A program made the translations under genes and the position numbers. A DNA stretch of 64,000 nt. It comes from Rhynochetos jubatus (taxonomy: Eukaryota > Chordata > Aves > Eurypygiformes > Rhynochetidae). The notes below the pieces were generated by a model that had not been told where the DNA came from, did not search any database, and saw only the letters and a list, made by a program, of their open reading frames with translations. The DNA is taken from the NCBI GenBank assembly GCA_027574665.1, contig CM050659.1, positions 20,437,001 to 20,501,000 on the forward strand. Direction: 5' to 3'. This document shows, one piece after another, positions 49,601 through 63,400 of the stretch (the first letter of the stretch is position 1; every line of letters starts with the position of its first letter).

Positions 49601-50772
49601 CATTTCAACCAGTAGTCTAAAACATATCAACTTGGTGAATAATGTGATATGCAATTCAAGAGCCACTTGACGTTTAATCAGACAGGGGGTACGTTCTTTT
49701 CTTTTTAAGTGTCTAGCAGATCTGCTGCTCAAGTTTGTAACCTTGCTATTCATGGTATTTATAAATATTTGTTGAAAGCAGATAAACTTATGCCTTCCCT
49801 CACCCTCATAAAGCACTCCAAGAAAATCTTAGGTTTTAAAGATTTCTTGAGCAGAGTAACAAATAGTCTGTGACTAGACTTCTGTATACAGTTCTTTTTG
49901 AAACTGTGCTGACATGAAGTGAATGTAAACTAGAAATAACCAATTTTAAGACCTCCACTGAGATTTGTTCTTTGACAATTGACAGAAAGACTGAGAAATT
50001 AGCATTTTGGTAAAACCTTTATTTGTTTAAGATGCCTCTTAGCCAAAGAGACTGTCTGTACAAAAGGATTAACCTATTGACAATGACTTTCTAAATCCAA
50101 ACTCATTGAATAACAAGTACTGAATGTGTTTACCTTCCTAATGCACCCACAATTCACAATGAAGCAGGCTTTCTTGAAAAGGTCAAAATGCATGAAGAGC
50201 TGAATTTCAATAGGAAAACGTAGAAAAATTTGGAGCTGCATAGAATGGAATTTATTTTATACAAGAATCATTGGGATTAAATGCATTTTTGGCTATCTAA
50301 ATGAATAAAAACCTAAGAAAATAGGGATTTTAAAAGACTACCTTTGCAGGCCTTTTAGGTTTACCTGATGCACATTTAATTGCCTGTGGCTTAAATACAA
50401 CATCCAATCATTTCTCAATTAATCTATTGTATACGAATATGCTTATGAGGTGAAATAAAGGGCAGAATATCCTAAATTACTTACACAAGTGCATATATAC
50501 AGATATTTTTCATGTTCACCACAGCTGCATGTCCCCTCTGGGCAGACAAGTTTAAAAATGTGACATGAACCATTATAACTTATGATTTCTTCTAAGAAAC
50601 AGTTTCACTGTGTGAGGCAGGTACGCTTGAAGGGTCATTTTCTGAGCTGATTCTGAGATGAGTTTCATATATAACTGTTTTATATATTTTACAGGGTAAA
50701 TTGAAACAAGTTGGTTATTCACCATAAGGCATACTGAGGAGATAATTATTGAGACAGACCACTTGTCATACA

Positions 50773-50796
50773 CTCACACTTTTTTTTCAGGTAAAA
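50773..50796 (+). promoter_or_regulatory. Possible recursive splice site (AG|GTAAAA)
   Basis: A CTCAC-type branch string and a T8 run lead into CAG (50788-50790), followed at once by GTAAAA (50791-50796). A strong 3' splice site fused to a 5' splice site is the form of the recursive splice sites known from very long vertebrate introns. It would imply that the window is intronic to a plus-strand gene. Chance cannot be excluded. Confidence 0.3.
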
Positions 50797-51073
50797 CTGC
50801 CAATGCAAATGAAGCAGCTTAGATTAGGTAACTGTCAGTAGGTTGCAGATATCATAACGTGAGTACTATATATGTGAAAGAGAACATTTTTATAGAACAA
50901 GTCAAAAAATGTGATAGAATCAAAATAGAACATTGTGCCTGTAAGAATAAAATCTTCACCACATTACAAAAACGTTAGCTTCCCTTGAGTACTTTTGGCT
51001 ACGTTTTCTAAGGTCCTTAAATCATGCATGGAGCTTAAAAGTAATTTTTAAAATGTTACTCAGGCACTACATT

Positions 51074-51100
51074 CATTAAAAGCACAGTGTGCTTTTAATG
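51074..51100. repeat. Perfect 13-bp inverted repeat, 1-nt spacer
   Basis: CATTAAAAGCACA (51074-51086) and its exact reverse complement TGTGCTTTTAATG (51088-51100) are separated by a single G. The repeat is not pure AT and is the longest perfect short-spaced inverted repeat I found. No transposon ends or known binding site explain it. Confidence 0.8.
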
Positions 51101-51808
51101 GCCCATACTGATAGATAGGTTGAAGCATTTTTGAAAGCAACACTTAAGCACTTAAGTCAATTTGAGGCTTTTGAAGACTTGTCCTCAAGTCTGTATTCTT
51201 ACAGATTTTAGGCAGCCTTCTCCAAATGGCAAACCTTTCACTACATCCACAATACATCTCTCAGAACATTCAGATTTTGTCCCGCCCCATCAGAGCTGGA
51301 TCATGAATTCTGAACTGCTCTGAATTAACCCTTGCAGTATTTTATGGTGCTAACAGTGATGAGACTTCAGGACACCTTAAGCACGCAAAACTGTCAAGCA
51401 TATGAGTCCCTAAAGGGAATTGGTTTGAGGTGAGTCAAACCTGGATGGATTTAATGACTCGTACTGTTGAGAACCAGTCTCCTAGTGGCAGACTATCTCT
51501 TTAACCTGGATACCCCGATCACAGAGTAATACCAGCATTTCACATTACATTATGAATATGAATGATAATTTTGTGATCTCGTCTTGACCAGATGATTCTA
51601 CTTCTTGTGGATGAAGACATGACTTCAGTCATTCAAACTTTCCTGCTTCCATTAAACAGCAGCAATAAGATCTGTGCAGACTTTATTGCTACTGGGCTGG
51701 GAATCCCCAAATGGTATAGAATGCAGCATGACACAGCATTCTGTTGATTAAGACTGATTATTGCAAACACAGCAAGTTTATCCTGTACCTTGTTTTTGAT
51801 TATTTTTT

Positions 51809-51832
51809 AAGAAAAAAAGAAAAAAAGAAGAA
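51809..51832. repeat. Homopurine run (24)
   Basis: Twenty-four consecutive purines of the form AAGAAAAAAAG repeated, preceded by ATTTTTT. It is low-complexity DNA able in principle to form a triplex. Confidence 0.65.
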
Positions 51833-53511
51833 TTTTTGAATCTGCTTCTTCCCTCCAGCTCTTAAAGATAAGGAATGAAAAAAGCAACCTGCAAGCTTCA
51901 GCCTGCTGGCAGTTTTTCTTCTGTTGCAGACCAGGACTTTCTATACAACAAATAACATTCAATTCTGCTTTCAACAGAGCTTTCTCAAGGTATTCTAAAC
52001 AGACAACACATTCGAGAACCAGTGGTCACCACACAGCTAAGCCTCATCAACACCTGCTGTAAGTGAAAGGAAAAACGATGTTTTGTCCCACATTCTTATG
52101 CATGAGCTACCACAAGACTACATTCCACTGCAAGCACCTATATTTCTGGTGCAAAGATGATAGAGTAAACATGACAGAAACACTTATTGTGTTATTGAAG
52201 GTTTTTAAATTTGACAAAGATAAGCAGGATGAAAGAACATGGGCAGAAAGGCATCATTATTGTATTATTAAATATATGCCACAGTGCCCAAAGAGATAAG
52301 AATGATGCTAATGATAAAAAATAAGAATAAAAAAGGATGAAGAAGCACCTTATTCCACTTACAGGAATACACTAATGAAATATGATACAGCAGATGACCT
52401 CATTAGAATTGTAGCAGTGTTCTGTTGAAATAATAATTCGATATTTTTAGAGCGGAGCTTGAAATGAAGCTTGTGTGCCTGTGTATTTAACTACACCTAT
52501 TATGTGTGTATACTTCTGGTATAGCACATAGTTATTTACAAGTTTGCCCTTCCAGATATGGAACGTCAAATAACTTGGGAAGAAGTGTTCAAATGATGGC
52601 ATTATGTAGAACACATATATTTTTCTGTTTTGTGCCACAGAAACACAGATCTTTATATGCAAAGTGGGTATGGTGCAGAACAAGCTCTGAAACGTAAACT
52701 GCTCAAACAATCAGAGCGAAGCAGTCTGATTTTCAGGAATGTGATTTGGAAGACAAAAGCTAAAGATTTAGAAGATGACTATTGCAGTGTTAATATATGT
52801 AAGTGGCAGTAGAACGTTCAGAATATTTCAACCAAAGCATGACTTTCCATTAATACCAGCTGAGACAAAGAGAGAAATTTAATATATGGTAATGACAATA
52901 GAAGGAACAGATGTAAAACCCATTCTTAGCCATGAAGCACAAGGAAATGACAATGTAATAAATCAAAGCAATACATGTTTGAGAACACTGCATCAGCTTC
53001 CTCTGTTATTTGAATGGAGACCCACATCCTATATAGAAACTCTAAAGGCCCTTTCAATGTTGAGTATCAGAAAGGGGGGAAATGCTTCCAGTGATTTCTG
53101 ATGTGTTATCATCCACAGTATCCCTTTTCTTTTTTTCATTCTACAAAAGTGTGCACAATTATTAGGTCCAATTTTGACTATTTAACTCAGTTTCTAATAT
53201 TAACTAGTATTATTAGACAGAATGGAAGTATCTGTGGTTCTTTTAACTACATACTGCTTGACTTCTGCCTAATATATAGCAGGAAAAATTCTCTGTATTA
53301 ATTTATTTAGGGACAAATCTGCACAGTCACACAGAGTCTTCCTGACATCAACAAAAGCCTCTATAGGTTTGACGGTCTAATTCAGGAGGACCTGTGCCCA
53401 AAGTGAAATCTAGTTAGGCTATTATGCTCTTTTATATGACAACTTACTTTACAAATACAGTCTATGAACAACAGGTTTCAAAAACAAAGGGTTCAATAAT
53501 GCAGCTTTGGT

Positions 53512-53536
53512 AAAACAAACAAACAACAAAACCAAC
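53512..53536. repeat. A/C-only tract, AAAC-like
   Basis: Twenty-five bases of only A and C built on AAAC units (AAAACAAACAAAC, then AACAAAACCAAC). A short degenerate tetranucleotide repeat. Confidence 0.65.
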
Positions 53537-54554
53537 TGATGTCTAAAAAAGTACTTAAGTCTCTATTGCAAAAATTCACCATATTTATGTAAAACTACGG
53601 CATTTAAAATAAAAGTTAGTAAACAAGCTATGGAAAGTAAGCATCTGGATTATAATTTCAATGTTAGAGGTAAGCTAAACACATTTAGAATAAAACCTTT
53701 TGAACTTAAAGAATGTGTTCATGTGCATGTTTAATTGGCCTCCTCTTATTAACACTGATCATATATTCAAGGTAAGTTACATGATTTTGGATCCTAAAAT
53801 TGTTTCCATATTTTGTTGCTAGATCAAAATAAAAAAATGTTTTCCTTTAATTTAAAAGCAGTGTAATCAATCAGAAAAGATCTCCTATGCTTGTCAGATG
53901 AGAAATGTTATTTGGTAGTTGTTGGAATAGTCAATAGCATTAAAATAACCTAATGAAGTGATGAAGAAAGGGTTCTGTTCTACTGGGTACATATTTTTCT
54001 TCTTTTCTGTGTGTATGACTATTGTCATATGACTCTCTGGTTTACAATTCCTATTTTAACAAAATCTTCCTCTGTCAGACTTTTGTTTATTAATGATAAA
54101 TCAAAGAGAAATACAAACACTCAGTGTTTCTAACCTATTGAGAGCTGTAACAGCACATACAGGAGAGCTCTTGCAACACTGCATTCCGAGCAGGTCAAAA
54201 CTGCGACACAGTTGAATGTGTTTGCTTTTTCCTTGCTTTTCTAATACAGTTCAATGTTGTTTTCACTTTATTTTGCTTTTCTGTTACAGCAGATCAGTTA
54301 AAACAATGTTGGAGTGTCAGTGCTGAAGGTCATACTCGATATTAACACTCCTATTGCAACCAACCGTTCACCAGATGAGGACGTATCATCTTCTCTGCAC
54401 ATGTAACTGTTCTATCCTCACGAAACCCTAACTGATAGGACAAAGAGCAAACCAAAAAATTTTCAAAATATGTAAGCTGCACTGACTTTTGTTAACTCCC
54501 AAAGGCACAAAGGTTTAATTATGCTAAAATACCCCTCTTACAATAAATGTACGT

Positions 54555-54588
54555 ACTTCTTTTATGCAGGTAGGGCTCAGGTAAGTTA
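54555..54588 (+). promoter_or_regulatory. Possible 11-nt microexon with strong splice sites
   Basis: A pyrimidine-rich TACTTCTTTTATGCAG ends at 54569, followed by eleven bases GTAGGGCTCAG (54570-54580) and then GTAAGTTA (from 54581). The acceptor and the CAG|GTAAGT donor are both close to consensus. The first AG|GTAGGG could also act as a recursive splice site. Microexons are known in vertebrate neural genes. No flanking coding exon was found, so this stays a hypothesis. Confidence 0.25.
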
Positions 54589-57500
54589 TTGTTCGTGTGC
54601 ATCTCACAAGAGATGTGGTTTGGAAAGCTTGGTTTTAAATGTGGATATTAAGATAATAGGCACATGAGAAATGTAGTAGAAGGAAAATAATGAATTGAAA
54701 ACCCTAATATCAACAAACATTATATAGAAATAACACAATAAACCACTCTGCTGGAGAAGTGCTCTGTGTTAAAGAAAGCATAGGACCAAGTAAAGTAAGT
54801 TAGCTACCTGTATCGAGGCTTCAAATTTCAAGCTTAGTTAGAAAGATTGGACCTATGACTGTGACAACTTGACCAGGTACAAAAGCGACTGTGAAATGCT
54901 AAGGAGATTAAACGGCAAGGGCAGAAAGCAGAGCAGGATTGAGAGACTTCAATTATTTCTAGGCAGACAAGGTAAATGTCACAAATGAGTTTTGGTGCTC
55001 ACATCAAATTCACTTTTATAAAGGACAAAATTTTCGCAGAGAGAACAATCAGGATTTTCTTATGCAAAAAACCGCACGTGCTCTTTGCTGTCCTGTGCCT
55101 CTCAGTGTCCCTTTTCCTGCCGTCTTCGGAGCTCAGGAACTAAGCGTTTTCAGACTCATGCAACTATATGCTGCTACAGAGGCAAGGTGCACTACGCAGA
55201 CAACAAATACAGTTACAGACAGAAACCAGCTCTAATTGCCCTCTGCCACAGGAAAAGCAAAAAGGCATCTAAGGAAAGGTTGTGTATGAAGACAGGGAAA
55301 TAGTAACAGTGCTTTGGGCGGGATTTAGAAATAGCGAGTCACTGAAATCTGGTTTCAGGCTGAAGCTGTAGCTATGTGCTGGCTATATCGGATATTGTTA
55401 TCACCTCCAGTTCTAAGTTAACATACGGAAGTGAGCTCAACAGCATACAAATTGGCTGGTAAGAAAATAAAATCCCTAACAAGATGATCTTACTTCGCAA
55501 GGATGCTAGGGGAATATTTTGCTATAGATGAGGTACACCTTTATGCGCTCCACTGAAAATTAGCTATACTGTTTTACGTTCATGATATTGCTTCAAGAAC
55601 AAAGAATTGGTTAGAAATAAGGTGTAAATAATAGGCTGGTTTGGATTGTTTTATCTAATCCTTTACACATATATTAGTCACACTATAAAATAGAGATGTA
55701 ATTTTCCTTTCTCAAACGCTAACTAAATCTTAACATTATGTAAATAGATTTCTGCTCTTTAAAACACAGCTAGAAAACAACCCACATTTGCTACAGGATA
55801 ATGCAGGATTAAAGGGTCTTGTGACATAATTTTGCGTTTACTTTATTTGCTTCAGCAACATCACCGTCTAAAAGCACTGAATTTCACGATGACTAATGTG
55901 GCAATTAGTATGTTTCTTCACAGCACAGGTACCATAGCAAGAACCAACGTACAGGAAATCCCCACCGTTTATACCGAGCATGTTCCAGGTAGCTACTCCC
56001 TTTAAAAGAATAGCCTCCGGTGTGATTTGATTGCAAAGGTTTAAAATATCAGAAGCATAAGGACACAAGAGAAATATGGTCAAACAAGGACACTTGACTG
56101 CTCTCCACTCATCCAAATCGGGTACTGAGGGAACACGTCTCTCTAAGCGTGCACTTGCAGATGTATGTGCCTTGTGCTCACACTTGCTTATTTTACTGCA
56201 GATGTTTTCCAGTGAAATTAAATTTTTCCTTTTGTTGTTTATTTTTCCACCAGGAGTTTGAGAAGATGCGAAGCTGGTAAACACCTACTTTAATAATATC
56301 AAATAAAGAAATGGAAAACCAGTGACTACAAGAAAAATGTCAAGTATTTCAGAAAGTGTCTCTGAAGGATTAATGAAACTCCACTTAATAAATATTATAG
56401 AAATAGTCCAAACCAATGAAGTTGGAATACAGTAGCTATAACGTTTGAAGTGCTTGACTGGCCAGTAAATATTTCTTAAATTATATGACTATGGTAAAAT
56501 GAGTGTTGGTAGTTTTCTATTGTAAACCAAAATCCGAGATCATACTTTCAAATATATAATCATTACAGCACAAGATCTTGTGCTTCACACATTGTAACTG
56601 AGGACAGCAATATCTTAAGCTGCTCATGCGGTTGGTGGTTACATTATAGGAAAAGATACTCACAAGCCCCGAACCTCTAAACAGAATTCATAGATATGCT
56701 GGGTCTTTTTGCCTGAAAACCTGGTAACAGAAGCAGTCTTTTAGTGATGACGACAGACAGAAACATAAATATCTCCAGAGAGAAGAAAACACAAATTCAG
56801 ACAGATTCTGAAGTTCTTAATCATGAGCAAAGTGAAAACTATTTTAAGGGATATTCCTCTCTGAATGAAGATGGTTGTAAATCACTGTAAAAATCTAAAG
56901 ATAAGTTTGATAGCTGTATTTCAAAATGCTACAGAAATGGTGTCAAGGCTACTAAGCTCAAGATCAAGAAAAATATCAAACCTAAGTTTGAAGGTTCCTT
57001 GCAACAACAGAAAACAATGCTGCTTGTTTAGTTACAATGCCGTTTCTGATACGTATGGGATTGTAGGGGAACCCAAAAGAAAAATAAAAACTGCTCAGAA
57101 TTCTTGACACTATCATGCATATACAGCAAAACAGCTCTCCGGTCTACTCTTTATTTCACTTCTCCCTGAACAGAACACACACCACGCAGCTTTCCAAACA
57201 CAGCAATATCACGTGACAGACAGAAAAAAATAGCCTTTATCTTCTAAGATTCTTAGCAGGGGCTGCTTTAAAGAGATGGGACTTTAACCTAATATGCAAA
57301 GGGTTGATTCAATTGCATATGAGATTTTCTTTATTGTATCCAGAAAATCTATGTTCTTATTCTGAGGTTAGGTCAAAATGGTTTGAATTCCCTCAAGGGG
57401 CTTCGGATTTTTCCGAATGCTATGTCCAGGAATACAAAGTAAGACAGATCTTGAAATATCTTTTTATGTTTTCATTTCAGATAATAAGAGGAAGTAGCAT

Positions 57501-58639
57501 AAGGCCGAGTACAGACATTTTTTTACAAAGGGTTTGTCAGTACTAGAGGATACCTTTTACAGAGGGGTTATTTCTGTTTAGAACCAGATGAGAAGTCAAA
57601 TAGCCAAAACCCACCCATCTTAAGAATAAAGCAAGAAAGTAAATAGGTAATCAACTTTCAAAACTCCATGTAATAGCTGTATATCTCTACAAAACAGTTT
57701 TGTCTTGGGGTTCAGTGCATTTATCACATCTCTTCAAGTACTAGAGCAGTATCTTTCAAGCTTTCTTTGATTTATAGCCTCCAAACATTTAATGATAAAG
57801 GGAGGGTCTTAATAGCCAGATTTGTACATTCTGAAAATATCACTGTTTTTTTTCTTACCTATTATAGTATGACAAAAAGAAAAAGAAAACACTTGGTGGA
57901 TTTTTTCCCTACACCAGTTAAGGATATAATTTTTACTTATGGTCTCGGGCCTTGCTATGAAGATCTTGCACTTCTTTGTATGCTAAAATATCTGAGAGTC
58001 AGTGTCTTTGTTACAAATACAGCATTTGTTGAAACAGCAACCCATGGCCTCTTTTGATGTTCTTCCCCAGTCCTTGTCCCTTAATATAAACTTTACTGCT
58101 AAGACACACATCAAAAACCTAGACTAGAACATAGTAAATCTACACCATCTACAGGTTGTTTCTAACAGGGACAAAAGGGGGATACATTTCTTTTTCTGTA
58201 AATATGGCAGCATCAGTGTATTTCATGAAGTGCTATTCGAATCCATGTCTGAATGAAATAAATGCTATGTTCCACAGTCACTAAAAACATTTCTTTGATG
58301 AGTACAATGTAGTTGACATACTCCAGGATATTGCTCTTTTCTTATATTTCATTTGCTGACAGCAGGATTTTAGAGAGTAGAAGACAATTGTTGCATGAAA
58401 ACAATTTTGGTCTTAGCCATATTTTGAAAAGGCAAATCTAGAACATGAACCTCTCTTCCACCTCACCACAGAAGATCCTTCAAAAAAAATTCACTTTAGA
58501 AGGCCAAAAATGGAGCTTTACTCAGTGCTGCTCGTGGGCACTGTGCAGCTAGCACCACTGGGGGAATTGCAAGTGCAATCCCAAAGGCAAGGCTGAAAAA
58601 TTCTCATTCCACACAGTGTAATTATTAACACCAGCCAGT

Positions 58640-58870
58640 CATTCTAACGGCAATCAGCACACTAAAAGTGGCACATAAAAAGACATTATGCTTTAATACA
58701 AATCCCAAAATAGAAATTAAAGTGCAGGCTGATGGGAGCTTCCTTTCTTCATGGTTGTAGAGCAGTCAGAAATCATGACTACTACATCAAACAACACAGC
58801 AAACAAACTGCTATAAACCATTATTCAATTGCCATGGGGAACACAATGTCTTGCACTATGGGCGGTGACT
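58640..58870. promoter_or_regulatory. Possible conserved non-coding element
   Basis: A repeat-free segment with strings such as GGTTGTAGAGCAGTCAG, CTATAAACCATTATTCAATTG and TGCACTATGGGCGGTGAC. It reads like constrained vertebrate non-coding DNA. This is by-eye inference with no alignment behind it. Confidence 0.2.
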
Positions 58871-60386
58871 GAGGCAGGTTATAGTGAAGACGATGGTGCA
58901 GTACATAACTGGCAATTATGTCTGGGATATCCTGAAAATATTGAACCTACATAATCATCATGTTCTTAGTTTTACTGTATGGACCTGTCTTTATTGACAA
59001 GCTAATTTGAATAACTTGGTGCTATGTGTCTAAATTAAGTTCATTTTTTCTCTTTCCAAGTTGATCTTATGTAGAGCAGAACACAGCATACCAACTGTGC
59101 TTATTCAATACCTATTAGTCGTTAAAGCATAACCTGAAGTGAGTTGCAGCGACCTCACATGCTTTATCTCCACCCACAAACCACTAAGAGTTATTCAGTC
59201 TGAGAGAAAACAGACCACATGATATGAGAGTAGAATGTAAGTTTTGAGAGATTAAAGAACAAAAAAATTAGCAAATCTTACCCATTGTAACAATAACGCT
59301 CCCTTCTCTCCACTTACTATCTTCCTTGCCAAAACCCTCCCCAAAATTCCAAACCAAGTCTGGCTTTATTTGAAAACTCAGGAAATAATTTTGCTAGCAG
59401 TGATCTACTCAGAGCCTAAAAATTCAAGGGTAGAGCATTTCCCAGTCTAGTTCTGGACAACGCATCCACACGAGCTTGAAATAGTGATTAATGGAAATAG
59501 CCTTATCAATATTATGAAAATTGCAAATTTTTAGGGTAAATCCATAGATCTCTGAAGCATGTTAGTGCAGCCAGTATTTTAAAGGTCAAAAAGCAGCTTG
59601 ATGGCACCAACAACGCCACTCCAGCACAAGAATACACTATCATCCAGACTAGTTTAAAATGCTGGTACCCTGGAATGATTTCCCAGGCAGAAATAAAAGA
59701 AAGATTTTGGTAGGAAGTAGGAGAAATGTGACACAGAGGAACAGACACATTGGATCACTAGCAGGATAACAGGAAAGCCTCCATTAAAAATGCTGTTTGA
59801 GGTAGTTCTACTCATGAGTATCCTGTATCAGATACTAGACATTTAAGTTAGAAGCAATCAAAATAATGTGAGAGTCCTACAAATAGAAACAAGGGATCAT
59901 GACCAAATTTCCAAAGAGCAGGATTATGCATTCTTCAGTAAACAGACCTTGAATATGGGGATATTACTTTGATGGATATAAAGTTAGTTCATGTTTTGCA
60001 ACAGATACTGCTGCGCCTGGTGACACAGATACTAAATTGTTTTCTGTATGTCATCCACTACATTCGCTTGGTGTTTTCCTTATTTATTGCATTTTAACGG
60101 CTTATAGGAAGGTAGAGCAGTGGAAAGTGCAACCTGATATTTACAATGTCTTCCACATTTCTTCCAAATACAATTTAAGCAATGGATTTCAATCCCTAAG
60201 GTGTTAAATATTTTGTACTCCTTGGACCTTGGTGACCACCTGTTCCCTCATGTTTGCAGAACTACTTTCAGGTAACAACCCTTATGCTTAATGCTGAGAT
60301 TGCCTAAAGCAATGTATTTTCAGGAAGGGGTTTTTAACTTTGTAATTTACTTTTCTTTCTCCAAAGGTTTGCCAGAGTTTGTCTGC

Positions 60387-60402
60387 TTTTTTTTTTTTTT
60401 TT
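60387..60402. repeat. Poly-T run (16)
   Basis: A T16 homopolymer followed by CCAAACTGCAGG. Read on the plus strand it is a long pyrimidine tract about 10 bases upstream of a CAG, but no exon follows. Confidence 0.7.
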
Positions 60403-63400
60403 CCAAACTGCAGGTCTGGAGATAAGCACAAAAATAAACAATAACCAGCATTATATTGATGAGGTACTAGAAATACTAATTTCTATATGGGCCAAATATA
60501 TCTATTACGCAGGTTTTATTGTATGCTGAACTTTATAAATAGAATGCATTTTAATGTAATCTTGTACCTGCATTTTCTAAAAATGTTTTAGGTGCAAAAA
60601 TTAAAGTCTAAAATACATATTTAATATTTCATAATTGATATCTAGGATTAGCAAATGAGACACCCCAACATTTCTAACTGCACTCATTTGCAATAGCATA
60701 GCAGGGACTCTAGCGGCTAAGCTGTTTAGGTATCAAGAAACTGAGGTCCTGGCCTCCAGGCAGGAGGACTGAATGAACCTCCGGACACTTCACAGATCCA
60801 CTAAATCACAGTTTATCTAAGCAATTATTCTTACGAAGCCAAGGCCCTGCTGATCATTCCCTTTCACCAATTAAATCAATACAACCGCTTAGAAATACAC
60901 AAAAGAGGTTTCTGCAAGAGGTAAATGGAATTTATATTTCACAGCATGAGCAGTAAATCTAAGGAAACAATAAAGATAGCAGAACTAGTCGGAAGAGGTT
61001 ATTCTTTCACAGACGTGGCATACACAGTTCAGGAAACTGCAGGAGAATATATTATTCTCCATAGTTTAGTGGGAACTCAAAAGAAACAGGTACTTACAAG
61101 GCTTCCCCTTCAGGTATTGGCTTTTTGTGGAGACAACAGTTACTGTACTGTGCAATACATTTTGAATCCCTATCATCGTTAGATTTCCAGGTTTCAACTG
61201 CTTTTGTTTCAGCTGCTGAAATAAATATTACCTTAAAGGGCAGGACATCAACACAATACCTTAATTTTAAGACTGAGGGAGGAAGGAAGATTTGATTCAG
61301 CTTTTCCAAGATTTCCAGCTAAGTGAGATCCTTCTTACACCAATGTAGTTGCTGTACTGTGCTTTATTACCAAGCACTAGAATAAACAGAACTATTTCTT
61401 TTAAAAGAAAGTTTAGATTTCAAACTTGCCAAACTGTTCACAGGGTCAGGAAAATGAATTATATATTCATTTTGAGTACAATCTCTTACTGATTATGAAA
61501 TATCTAGAAAGATTAAACACAATAGCTTTGAAGAAAATATAAACCTGTTCTGACATTTATCTGAACATAAAAAGGCATTATTATGGTGGCAGACAAAGCA
61601 TTCTTTCATTTGATAAAAATTCCATTAAACAGATTTTTTTATACATGGTCTAATTTCTTTAGCATGGCAGTATGATGTCCTATATGCTTTGGAAAGCTAT
61701 TATATTATTTATTATTAAATTTGCAAAGGGTATTATTAAAAAAGGAGTTTAAATTCACAGCTTCTGGTAAACAGAAAATAGACTCAACATGGCAATTCAG
61801 TGAGTCTGTGAATTATGCACAGAGGTTTTCAAAGCACTGCTCAGTAAATGTAAAAAATGTAGAAGTGACCATAAATAAGTAAACTCCATAGTTTTCCTAA
61901 TCCCTTTTCTACAGTGCACAAAGAACTACCTCCCTCCTATCTGTTGAAAGTAGGGATCAAAACAAAAATTAGGAGCAGTACTGATCAAAACATAGTTTTA
62001 AAGGCTTCCTTATTTCAGATATTAATACCTGTTACGTGACTAATTTGTCTGCTGTATACTAATAAAAGCTAGCTAATTACTTCACAGGTTTCTTCTTCAT
62101 CATCATCATTTTATTATAGATCGCTTAAAACTTTTAATTAAAATCTTGATTCGCGTAGGCCTTTGTGACAGATTGATTATATTGAAATATTCTGATGCTT
62201 TCTTCCAGAATTCTGCACAGGACAAACAACCATGTCAGACTTTTTCTTTGAATGAACTGGAAAGTTCATTACACAAGTTGTTCTTATACAAATGCTACAA
62301 ATTTGCCAGATTTTCTAACCTCGTGACATTTCAGTCAGACAGTGTTTGAAAAACTGCTCTGTTCTATTCACAATCTGTTTGAGACATGACGGCACGGGAG
62401 TCTAAGATCTGCTTCACCACTCTTATCTGCTTGCCTATAGCCTGTCTATTCTTTATCTCTTACAGGATCTACACCAGGAATGATCCTCGTCTGTGAAAGT
62501 CTCTGTGTGAAGTGTAATGCAAGAATTGCATCAAAAAAGACTGTGGCTGACATTCCCTGCTATTTCATGCTTTGTAATAGTTTTGCTGGTAAATAAGAGA
62601 AATAGTGATTAGGTAGGGAGTGAGCACTAACAACTGCTAACTTAAGGGAAGTAACAGTTAATGTTCGCTATTTTAAAGAACCTGCAGACTGCACAGTAAC
62701 AGAACATTGTTTTGAAACAACAGGATAAAAGCAATTCCTGCATAAAAAGGATGTATGGAATTTACAGAACACCCAGAAAGTGGCAAAAATGTGACATAAA
62801 ATCATAGATGTAAGTCTACAGATTTTAAGTGACATTGTTCCATATTTAAAAACTGAGTCTAGGAACTGCAGCAGAGACTGCCCATTAATGTGTCCATGTT
62901 GGAAGCAGGAAATTCAGATTTTTATTCAGCTAAATCTCTGTATTTTCACAGTGCCTGCTACCCTTACAACATGTAGAGTTATGAAGTATTACCTAGATCC
63001 TTTTCCTTCGTCCTTCTTGTTAAGGAGATTAGATGAACATAATCCACTTTGTCTGGGTCTCTTGTAAAGCTACCACATTTATTCAGAGCAAACAAAAAGT
63101 GAGATTTGCAAACACACTCAGTTCTGTGAAGGCACAATTTAAAGTTCTAAGTGCCCTGTGGACATCCAGGAATTCATTTTGTGCTCTGAGGAAACTGGAT
63201 GCTTTGACTTTAAGAAAGGTAGAAATATTTCCATATTTATTTGAGAGCCAAAAGTCACTTTTGGCAAAAATCCCAGAACGGTTCTTATTATTGCTTTGTT
63301 AGAAAAAAACATCTAAGATAAGAGCAGGAGAGCATGAAGCTCTAACTCATCACGCCAAACATAGCAAGCTGGAAGGCAGAGCCCAGGTCAAAAGCCTAAG

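Larger units (their letters stand above)
46635..55000. other. Gene-free unique AT-rich DNA
   Basis: No exon is supported by reading frame. It contains a perfect 13-bp inverted repeat at 51074-51100, a homopurine run at 51809-51832, an A/C tract at 53512-53536, and two splice-like arrangements at 50773-50796 and 54555-54588. Open frames of 60-90 codons look random. Confidence 0.55.

Noticed and set aside
55868..56284. Minus-strand open frame of 138 codons, the longest in the window
   Set aside because: No recognisable domain, no splice or promoter context. An open frame of this length is about what chance gives over six frames of AT-rich DNA this long.
62098..62109. (CAT)4 microsatellite
   Set aside because: Only four units; too short to report as a repeat locus.
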